A stretch of 64,000 bases of DNA from Cryobacterium sp. Y29. Its GTDB lineage: Bacteria > Actinomycetota > Actinomycetes > Actinomycetales > Microbacteriaceae. Within the stretch, counting starts at the first letter, position 1. Each line of letters starts with the position of its first letter. Below the pieces are notes generated by a model that saw only the letters and a program-made list of their open reading frames with translations, was not told the origin of the DNA and did no database searches. Below, in pieces: positions 57,669 through 64,000 of the stretch. The stretch spans positions 162,133 to 226,132 of the forward strand of contig NZ_PJJN01000031.1 of the NCBI RefSeq assembly GCF_002929825.1. Reading direction: 5' to 3'. The position numbers were made by a program, and so were the translations under genes.

Positions 57669-58610
57669 ATGACCACAGTTGCCGCCACGACCATCAAGGC
57701 CAGGCAACGACCCGGCGACCGCATCTTCTCGTCGGCCACCCTCATTGCCGGCAGCCTGATTCTGGCCGTGCTCGCCGCCGTCGCGATCTTTCTGTTGGTC
57801 GAGAGCCTGCCGGCATTCATCGCCGACCCGGCCGAATTCAGCGGAGACACGACCAACTTCTGGTCCTACGTCGGCCCGCTTGTCTTCGGCACGATCTACT
57901 CGGCCATTCTGGCGCTGATCATGGCCGTACCGGTGGCCATCGGCATTGCCCTGTTCATCTCGCACTTCGCCCCGCGCAAGCTTGCGCAGGGCCTCGGCTA
58001 TCTGGTGGACCTGCTGGCCGCCGTTCCCTCCGTGGTCTTCGGTCTCTGGGGCATCGGCGTACTGGCCCCGCTCGCGCAGCCGTTCTACAGCAACGTGGTC
58101 GACTGGTTCGGCTGGTTCACCCCCTTCGCCGGCCCCGTCTCGGGCACCGGCCGCACCATTTTCACGGTATCCATTGTGCTGGCCGTAATGATTCTGCCGA
58201 TCATCACCGCCATCTGCCGCGAGATTTTTCTGCAGACGCCGCTGCTGCACGAAGAGGCGGCCCTGGCTCTCGGCGCCACCCGCTGGGAGATGATTCGCAT
58301 GGCCGTGCTGCCGTTCGGCCTGCCCGGCATTATCTCGGCTGCCATGCTCGGTCTCGGCCGCGCTCTCGGCGAGACCATGGCCGTAGCCATGGTGCTCTCC
58401 CCCAGCCGCGAGGTGATCTTTCAGCTGCTCACCTCCCAGAACTCCAACACGATCGCCGCGAACATCGCACTGAACTTTCCCGAGGCACACGGCGTCGGCG
58501 TGAACGTTCTGCTCGCGACCGGTCTCATGCTCTTTGTGGTCACCCTGCTCGTGAACATGCTCGCCCGGGCCATCATCAACAGCCGTAAGGCATTTTCGGG
58601 AGCCAACTGA
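57669..58610 (+). CDS. pstC: Phosphate permease PstC
   Basis: 313 residues, six membrane helices, with the ABC permease EAA loop EEAALALGATRWEMIRMAVLPFGLPGI. It forms the channel with PstA. ATG follows TTAGGGAGACC. Its TGA overlaps the pstA start (TGATG). Confidence 0.95.
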   Translation: MTTVAATTIKARQRPGDRIFSSATLIAGSLILAVLAAVAIFLLVESLPAFIADPAEFSGDTTNFWSYVGPLVFGTIYSAILALIMAVPVAIGIALFISHFAPRKLAQGLGYLVDLLAAVPSVVFGLWGIGVLAPLAQPFYSNVVDWFGWFTPFAGPVSGTGRTIFTVSIVLAVMILPIITAICREIFLQTPLLHEEAALALGATRWEMIRMAVLPFGLPGIISAAMLGLGRALGETMAVAMVLSPSREVIFQLLTSQNSNTIAANIALNFPEAHGVGVNVLLATGLMLFVVTLLVNMLARAIINSRKAFSGAN

Positions 58611-59698
58611 TGACATCCGTTGTGGAAGCTTCGCCGCTGACCAACTCGCTCACCGCGGGCAAGCTGCCGCGGCGTTCGTCGCTCTGGGTCTTGCTGGCCA
58701 GCTGGGCGGTATCGGCCGCCGTCTTCGCGATGCTCTTTCTGTCGGGAAACGTCGACGGTTTCAACGTTGTAGGCACGGTCGTGTTCGGCACGGTGCTGTA
58801 CTGCGTAGCGATTTATGTGCTCTCCCGCCTGGTCGAAGGCTCGCGCAAGGCCAAGGACCGGCTGATGACGGCGCTCGTGACCGCCGCGTTCATCATTGCC
58901 CTGCTGCCGCTCGTGTCGATCATCTACACGACCGTCGTGAACGGGCTGCCCGCGTTTTTGACGCCGACGTTCTTCACCTCGTCGCAGCGCAACGTGGTGG
59001 GCGCGGGCGGCGGCGTGCTGCACGCCGTCATCGGCACACTCATGGTGACCGGCATGGCCACCCTCATCTCGGTGCCGATCGGCCTGCTCGCCGCGATCTA
59101 CCTCGTCGAGTATGGCCGCGGCCGGCTGGCCAAGGCCATCACCTTCTTCGTCGACGTGATGACCGGCATCCCCTCGATCGTTGCCGGGCTCTTCGCCTTC
59201 GCACTGTTCGCGTTGTTGTTCGACGACCCCGGAATTCGCTTTGGGTTCGGCGGGGCGATTGCGTTGACCGTGCTGATGATTCCGGTAGTTGTGCGCTCGA
59301 GCGAAGAGATGCTCAAGCTCGTACCGAACGAACTGCGCGAGGCCGCTTTTGCACTGGGGGTTCCGAAATGGCTGACCATTCTAAAGGTGGTGCTGCCGAC
59401 ATCCATTGCGGGAATCGTGACCGGTGTGATGCTGTCGATCGCCCGGGTGATCGGCGAGACGGCGCCGCTGCTGATCATTGCCGGGTTCACGTCGAGCATG
59501 AACTACGACCTGTTCGGTGAGCGCATGATGACGCTGCCGGTGTTCGTGTACACGCAGTACGCCAACCAGGGCGCGGATTCGCAGGCATACATCGACCGGG
59601 CGTGGGCCGGAGCGCTCACCCTGATCGTGATCGTCATGCTGCTCAACGGGCTCGCTCGCCTGATCGCCCACTGGTTCTCGCCCAAGCTGGGCCGCTAA
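58610..59698 (+). CDS. pstA: Phosphate permease PstA
   Basis: 362 residues. It has extra N-terminal hydrophobic segments (about 30-100) before the standard permease domain, with the EAA loop REAAFALGVPKWLTILKVVLPTSIAGI and six helices. Works with PstC. The longer N-terminus is common in actinobacterial PstA. Co-translated with pstC. Confidence 0.94.
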   Translation: MTSVVEASPLTNSLTAGKLPRRSSLWVLLASWAVSAAVFAMLFLSGNVDGFNVVGTVVFGTVLYCVAIYVLSRLVEGSRKAKDRLMTALVTAAFIIALLPLVSIIYTTVVNGLPAFLTPTFFTSSQRNVVGAGGGVLHAVIGTLMVTGMATLISVPIGLLAAIYLVEYGRGRLAKAITFFVDVMTGIPSIVAGLFAFALFALLFDDPGIRFGFGGAIALTVLMIPVVVRSSEEMLKLVPNELREAAFALGVPKWLTILKVVLPTSIAGIVTGVMLSIARVIGETAPLLIIAGFTSSMNYDLFGERMMTLPVFVYTQYANQGADSQAYIDRAWAGALTLIVIVMLLNGLARLIAHWFSPKLGR

Positions 59699-59738
59699 CT
59701 TTTTCACCCGCTTTTAGAAAGATCCTAGAAAGGGACTG

Positions 59739-60518
59739 ATGTCCAAGCGCATCGAAGTCAACGACCTCAACGTGTATTACACCAATTTTCTGGCCGTCGA
59801 GGGTGTCTCGATCGTCATCGAGCCGCGCACGGTGACCGCGTTCATCGGGCCGAGCGGTTGCGGTAAGAGCACATTCATTCGCACGCTCAACCGCATGCAT
59901 GAAGTCATCCCCGGCGCCCGCGTTGAGGGTGAGGTGCTCATCGACGGCAACAACCTGTACGGACCGGGCGTTGACCCCGTGCTCGTGCGTCGCCAGGTGG
60001 GCATGGTCTTTCAGCGACCCAACCCGTTTCCAACCATGTCGATTCAGGACAACGTGCTGGCCGGCGTGAAGCTCAACAACCGTCGCATGTCGAAAACGGA
60101 TGCCGACGACCTCACCGAAAAGGCCCTTCGCGGCGCCAACCTGTGGAACGAGGTGAAGGATCGCCTGGGGCGCCCCGGATCGGGGTTGTCGGGTGGGCAG
60201 CAGCAGCGACTGTGCATCGCCCGCGCCATTGCCGTCGAGCCCGACGTGATTCTGATGGACGAGCCGTGTTCGGCGCTCGACCCGATCTCGACGCTGGCCA
60301 TCGAGGACCTCATCGAAGAGATGAAGCAGGAGTACACGATCGTGATCGTGACGCACAATATGCAGCAGGCTTCGCGGGTGTCTGACCGGACGGCGTTCTT
60401 CAACATTGCAGGCACCGGCAAGCCGGGCAAGCTCATCGAGTACGACGACACGACGACGATATTCTCGAACCCGAGTGTGCAGGCGACCGAGGACTACGTG
60501 TCTGGACGGTTCGGGTAG
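59739..60518 (+). CDS. pstB: Phosphate ABC transporter ATPase PstB
   Basis: 259 residues. Walker [11 protein letters not shown] loop, signature [17 protein letters not shown], Walker [16 protein letters not shown] and switch His in [10 protein letters not shown]. It powers phosphate import. ATG follows GAAAGGGAC. Its stop faces the convergent amidohydrolase gene after 8 bp and no terminator is seen. Confidence 0.97.
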   Translation: MSKRIEVNDLNVYYTNFLAVEGVSIVIEPRTVTAFIGPSGCGKSTFIRTLNRMHEVIPGARVEGEVLIDGNNLYGPGVDPVLVRRQVGMVFQRPNPFPTMSIQDNVLAGVKLNNRRMSKTDADDLTEKALRGANLWNEVKDRLGRPGSGLSGGQQQRLCIARAIAVEPDVILMDEPCSALDPISTLAIEDLIEEMKQEYTIVIVTHNMQQASRVSDRTAFFNIAGTGKPGKLIEYDDTTTIFSNPSVQATEDYVSGRFG

Positions 60519-60526
60519 CCCTTCCC

Positions 60527-62026
60527 TCAGCCGCCGAAAAGGGCGGCGCCGTGGGTAGCGCGACCGGCGAGCAGCGTGGCAGCCACGGGCATCCGTTCAA
60601 AGACGGCATCGGAGACCTGTAGCGGGTCACCGTCGAGGATGGCAAGGTCGGCGACATCGCCAACGCGCAGGCGGGTGCGGCCGCGAGCTGACGCGGCCAG
60701 TGCCTGACTGCGGGTGACGACCTGATCGGGGCGCCAGGGTTCACGGCCGTCGCTACGAGCCCGGGACGACGCTGCGCTCATGGCGGTGAAGGGGTCGAGA
60801 GGGGCGACGGGGGCGTCGGATCCGAAGGCCAGGGTGGCGCCGGCGTCGAGTAGCGAGCGCAGAGCAAAGACACGGTCGGCTCCGGCGGCCCAATTGGATT
60901 CGATGGCGTCGCGGTCGTCGAGGGCCTGCTCCGGCTGCACGCTCGCCGTGACGCCCAGGTGCGCAAAGCGCGCGAAATCCCGGGCCTGCAAAAACTGGGC
61001 GTGTTCGATGCGGCCGACCGTGCTGCCGGGGTTGTTACGGCCGGTAGTTCCGGCGCGCTCGAAGGCGTTGAGGGCGACGGTGTTGGCCGCGTCGCCGATC
61101 GCGTGCACCGCGGGCAGCAGCCCGTCGTCTCGCGCCTTCAACAGAACCTCGGTGAGCTCGTCTTCGCTCACGACGAGCACCCCGTGCCCGCCGACCGGGT
61201 ATTCGTTGACGCAGAAGGCCGTGCGGGTGTTTAGCGACCCGTCGATGAGCAGTTTGAGCGGCCCTACGCTGAGCAGGCCGCGGGTGTCTGCGATGCGGTC
61301 GCCGGTGTGCAGCCGCTCGGCGACAGCGCGGTCGAGGTCGGCGACGTAGACGCCAGCATCGATGCGAAGGGCCTCGAATCCATTGCCGATGCGGCGCTGC
61401 CACGGGTCGCGGTTCCAGGTCATTTCAAAGTCGACGACACCGACGATACCGCGAGCGGCGGCCCGACTCCCGGCCCGGGCGGCCAGAACGTCGACTTCGG
61501 CGTCGGGCAGTTGGCCGAGTGCCAGGGTGAGGTCGAAGGCGGCCTGCTCCCTCAGCAAGCCGGACGCGTCGACGAACACGTCAAAGCGCAGAGCGGCCGC
61601 GCTGTTGAGCCAGACGCAGTGCAGGTCATGACTGATCAAAGCGGTCGGATGCCCCTCTGTCGCCTCATCGAGGCCGCGCAGGGTAGGCAGGTCAGGCCAG
61701 GTCGCGTCGCGAAATCTGACTCCGATCAACGGGGTCGGCTGCGCGGCCGTGATGATCTGCGCACGCACGAGCCCGAGCGCCTCATGGGCCGAAGAGGCTG
61801 CGGAGAGGTCGAACCGGGCTCCGGCGAGCGCCCACTGGGTCATGTGCACGTGTTCATCCCACAGGCCGGGGATGACGGTGCGGCCCTCGAGGTCGATGGT
61901 GGGGGCGTCCGCTTTGGTTTTGGTGTTTGTCGGCGCGATCTGCGTGATAACTCCGCTGGAGATATACACGTCGCAGAGCGTGGTGTTGCCGGGCTGCGTG
62001 ACGGAGCGCAGAACGAGATCGGGCAT
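60527..62026 (-). CDS. Amidohydrolase, YtcJ-like
   Basis: 499 residues. Metal-binding start GLWDEHVHM, then DFEMTWN, the DGSLNTRTAFC region, HAIGDAANTVALNAFE, EHAQFLQ and the terminal FGSDAPVAPLDPF. This is the amidohydrolase_3 family, which removes formyl or other amide groups from small molecules; substrate unknown. ATG 62024-62026 is favoured over the TTG at 62042-62044. It is convergent with pstB. Confidence 0.87.
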   Translation of the reverse strand: MPDLVLRSVTQPGNTTLCDVYISSGVITQIAPTNTKTKADAPTIDLEGRTVIPGLWDEHVHMTQWALAGARFDLSAASSAHEALGLVRAQIITAAQPTPLIGVRFRDATWPDLPTLRGLDEATEGHPTALISHDLHCVWLNSAAALRFDVFVDASGLLREQAAFDLTLALGQLPDAEVDVLAARAGSRAAARGIVGVVDFEMTWNRDPWQRRIGNGFEALRIDAGVYVADLDRAVAERLHTGDRIADTRGLLSVGPLKLLIDGSLNTRTAFCVNEYPVGGHGVLVVSEDELTEVLLKARDDGLLPAVHAIGDAANTVALNAFERAGTTGRNNPGSTVGRIEHAQFLQARDFARFAHLGVTASVQPEQALDDRDAIESNWAAGADRVFALRSLLDAGATLAFGSDAPVAPLDPFTAMSAASSRARSDGREPWRPDQVVTRSQALAASARGRTRLRVGDVADLAILDGDPLQVSDAVFERMPVAATLLAGRATHGAALFGG

Positions 62027-62172
62027 AGATCGTCTTTCACTCAAGGGGCAATGTGCCCCCTTGCCACACTACAGGCGGGTGAGGGGCGGATCCGTTGACC
62101 AGTTTCGACTCCTTCGGCGCAACTTTCACCTCGCGCGCGCAGCGGGCCAGAAAAGCGAGGCAACGGCCCCGG

Positions 62173-62254
62173 AGCTGTAGCTGTAGCTGTAGCTGTAGCT
62201 GTAGCTGTAGCTGTAGCTGTAGCTGTAGCTGTAGCTGTAGCTGTAGCTGTAGCT
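62173..62254. repeat. Pure AGCTGT hexamer array (about 13.7 units)
   Basis: Thirteen perfect AGCTGT copies plus AGCT without a single error. It is the most uniform simple repeat in the window and lies between the amidohydrolase and LASTG genes. Confidence 0.97.
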
Positions 62255-62295
62255 CATAATGCTTCAGTGAGAATTTGTCAGCAACCTGTAGATAT

Positions 62296-62318
62296 CTACG
62301 GTAGAAATCGCTACGGTA
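62296..62318 (+). promoter_or_regulatory. Direct repeat CTACGGTA upstream of the LASTG gene
   Basis: Two exact CTACGGTA copies start 15 bp apart (62296 and 62311); the first overlaps the 12-bp palindrome GTAGATATCTAC at 62288-62299. They lie 68 bp before the start codon and look like a transcription-factor site. Confidence 0.45.
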
Positions 62319-62385
62319 TGAGACGTTCAAGACACACATTCACCTCGATTCGTGCCGAACCAACCGTTCTGACAGGAAATCTCTC

Positions 62386-62670
62386 ATGCTCAAGAAGTTT
62401 TTTGCAATTACTGCCCTCGCCACGCTGGCCGTCTTCGCTGTGCCAGCCGCGGCATCCGCTGTAACGTACGTTCCAAACGATAGTTCGAGCCCGGAGGTGA
62501 CCGGTGCCGTTGTTCCTCCGGACGCGGGGCTTGTCGGGCTTGCCTCCACGGGCTATGACGCCTCCGTGCTGGCGATTTCGGGCGGAACCGCAGCGCTGCT
62601 GCTCGGACTGACCCTTGTCACCACGTCCGCGGTGCGACGGAAGCGTGCCGAAGGCGCGGCGCGCGCATAA
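62386..62670 (+). CDS. Small secreted protein with LASTG sorting signal
   Basis: 94 residues. Signal peptide at 1-25 (LKKFFAITALATLAVFAVPAAASA), a short Ser/Pro/Val-rich exposed region (about 26-52), LASTG at 53-57, a hydrophobic helix and a basic RRKRAEGAARA tail. LAxTG is the class E sortase signal of actinobacteria, so it is probably anchored to the wall. The mature part is too short for a domain and may be a spacer or small surface factor. ATG behind GACAGGAAA. Confidence 0.75.
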   Translation: MLKKFFAITALATLAVFAVPAAASAVTYVPNDSSSPEVTGAVVPPDAGLVGLASTGYDASVLAISGGTAALLLGLTLVTTSAVRRKRAEGAARA

Positions 62671-62840
62671 ATCGAACGTCAGCCGCCCTCGTGGCACCGT
62701 CTAGGGACGAGCGCACTCCAAGGAACCGGTGCCGTCTTCCCTCAACGGTGCCGCGAGCGCTCAACATCTGCCCGGCGGGTCTTGTCGCTGAAAGACAGGT
62801 GGGTCGGCGCCCGATCGCACCTCGCCACCCGAAAGGGTGG

Positions 62841-63545
62841 CCTTGCCCCCGTTCGGTGGACACCTCACAAGAGAGAATGTTCACGTGGGAAACACAGGCA
62901 GGGAGCTCACTCCTGGGTGCACAAATGAGGCCGTGAAGCTGGTGATCAACACCGGCAGGGCAGTCGCGACCGTCGCCCGTGAGCTCGGCATCAACGAGGC
63001 CTCGCTGGGCCGCTGGGCCGCTGGGTCGCTGGGTCTGCGCTTTCAAGGCGCGTACCGACACCGGCGAGACCGCCGTCACCGAGCCTGAACGGGCCGAGTT
63101 GCTCCGGCTGCGGAATGAGAACGCAGACGTGAAACTTGATCGGGTGTTTCTAAAAAAGCGTCCATCTTGTTCGCCCAGGAAGCGTCGGATACGAGCGTAA
63201 AGCGTTCGAATTGATACTGGCGGAGAAGACCAATTCACTATCACCCGCATGGTTCGCCTGCTCGAGGTGTCTCGATCCGGCTACTCCGTCTGGCTCAACC
63301 GAAAGCCGTCGGACCGCATGATTCGGCGGCAGGGCATCGAGCAAAAAGCGGTGTGGTTCCACGGCAACTCCGACGAGGTTCACGGTTCGCCGAGGATCCT
63401 CACCGACCTCCGTGCCGACGGGAAACGATCTCACGCGAGACCGTCGCCAAGACCATGCAACGCCTCGGATTGGTGGGTATCTGCCCGAAGAAATGGAAGA
63501 CCACCACGATCATCGACCACGCCGACGCAGAAGACGGTGCAAGAG
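62841..63545 (+). pseudogene. Decayed IS3-family transposase (orfA and start of orfB)
   Basis: orfA remnants read TNEAVKLVINTGRAVATVARELGINEASLGRW and, in another frame, TEPERAELLRLRNEN ... LKK, the usual IS3 OrfA leucine-zipper end. orfB remnants read FTITRMVRLLEVSRSGY, PSDRMIRRQGIEQKAVWFHG, and after another shift ETISRETVAKTMQRLGLVGICPKKWKTTTIIDHADA. At least four frame changes break it, one at an octamer repeat at 63006-63037. The rest of orfB (about 190 residues of the normal 290) is missing. The left end is near TGCCCCCGTTCGGTGGACACC, whose form fits an IS3 terminal repeat. Confidence 0.85.
63006..63037. repeat. TGGGCCGC octamer array inside the transposase remnant
   Basis: Four units (two exact, two with one or more changes) sit just after ASLGRW of orfA and coincide with the first frame change. 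The same octamer is repeated at 32689-32752. Confidence 0.75.
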
Positions 63546-63940
63546 ATGTGATTTGATCGCTCATGCTCGCGCAGCAGTAGTCCGGTGATGAGAAAGCCGA
63601 TGATTACGAAGAAGACATCGACACCCACGAAACCGCCGGCCGGCCACGCCCAGATATGGTCGAAAATGACGGCCACGACGGCGAGCGCACGAAGTCCTTG
63701 AATGTCGGAACGGAGGCCGCTCGGTTTATTCTCCTGCGCCCGTGGGATCTGAGCAGAGGGTAGTAGATCATGAGGATTGCGCGTTATTCGTTCCGGCTTG
63801 TCGATGGCGTGGCACCCCGGAAGACAACGTCTGGCCTGCGGACACACACTGTTCGACGCGTTCATTCGCGCTGCGGGCGCGTCGAGTGGCGTACGTGGCG
63901 TCTCAGCTGGTCGCAGAGAGGTCTGACCTGCCGCGGGCAT
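63546..63940 (-). pseudogene. Truncated acyltransferase-3 family protein (N-terminal part)
   Basis: Minus-strand frame: the N-terminal tail is followed by SDIQGLRALAVVAVIFDHIW, GGFVGVDVFFVIIGFLITGLLL and REHERSNHIS, the opening of OafA-type O-acetyltransferases (about 330 or more residues normally). At about 63546 the homology stops and transposase sequence begins. The real start is not clear. The lost part includes the remaining membrane helices. Confidence 0.8.
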
Positions 63941-64000
63941 TTCGGACAGCGGAATTAGTGGTTTCTTCTACGCTGCCAATGCTGGCTGTTGATAACCGTA
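63941..64000. other. Right edge, no gene seen
   Basis: The last 60 bases show no supported coding frame or RNA. Confidence 0.3.

Noticed and set aside
62173..62254. CRISPR-like array
   Set aside because: The array is a pure hexamer with no spacers, and no cas gene is present.

Overview
The window is a 64-kb piece of a high-GC actinobacterial chromosome. The evidence is the gene content: mycothiol synthase (MshD), CarD, an LpqE-like lipoprotein next to carD, a VirR-like LytR_C protein behind a DUF3263 gene, SenX3-RegX3, a GlnR-like orphan regulator, actinobacterial XPB helicase, a WXG100 protein and a LASTG sortase-type signal. Several genes also have a TAnnnT-like -10 hexamer 6-8 bp before the start codon, the layout of leaderless transcripts. 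A Microbacteriaceae-like organism is my inference; there is no rRNA gene here to prove it. Most of the region is core chromosome. Accessory traits are at the two ends and at scattered repeats.

Layout. 1-5.4 kb: end of a ROK-like gene, an M1 aminopeptidase and a 1319-residue polyamino-acid synthetase (Pls/PosA-like NRPS) in one operon on the minus strand. 5.7-9.1 kb: DUF2834 membrane protein, tRNA-Arg(CCU), HNH endonuclease, a small ORF, an NlpC/P60 hydrolase and a DtxR-type regulator. 9.2-15.6 kb: serC, DUF2530, an Asp-rich DUF3027 protein, a cold-shock-domain protein, a small membrane protein, an XPB-associated protein and the XPB helicase. 15.7-20.4 kb: RibD-like reductase with a DHPS homologue, a PhoP-like two-component system and an orphan WXG100 protein. 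20.6-25.9 kb: a choline/glycine-betaine operon (BCCT transporter, betB, betA). 26-31.5 kb: groEL with two CIRCE operators, DUF3048 lipoprotein, cspA, virR-like gene, DUF3263, msrB and a nitroreductase. 31.6-39.6 kb: DMT exporter, ABC-F protein, tRNA-Thr(UGU), DsbA-like protein, orphan sugar-ABC ATPase, DUF4032 kinase-like protein and an AbiEi-nuclease protein. 39.8-45.0 kb: rlmB-cysS-ispDF, carD and the lpqE-like gene.

45-60.5 kb is rich in phosphate functions: regX3-senX3, phoU, gpmA, ygfZ, nitrobindin, glnR-like, mshD, ppk1, mutT1-like and pstSCAB. PstSCAB imports phosphate, PhoU and SenX3-RegX3 would sense and regulate it, and PPK1 stores it. A direct repeat of GTTTACC at 11-bp spacing before pstS is a likely PHO box. 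The right end holds an amidohydrolase, a pure AGCTGT hexamer array, a small LASTG surface protein, and a decayed IS3-family element joined to a truncated acyltransferase gene.

The two most interesting points are the pls-like synthetase with its M1 peptidase, which suggests a cationic poly(amino acid) and an enzyme to cut it, and five copies of a two-palindrome repeat. Each copy lies 14-42 bp after a stop codon, always in the same orientation relative to that gene.
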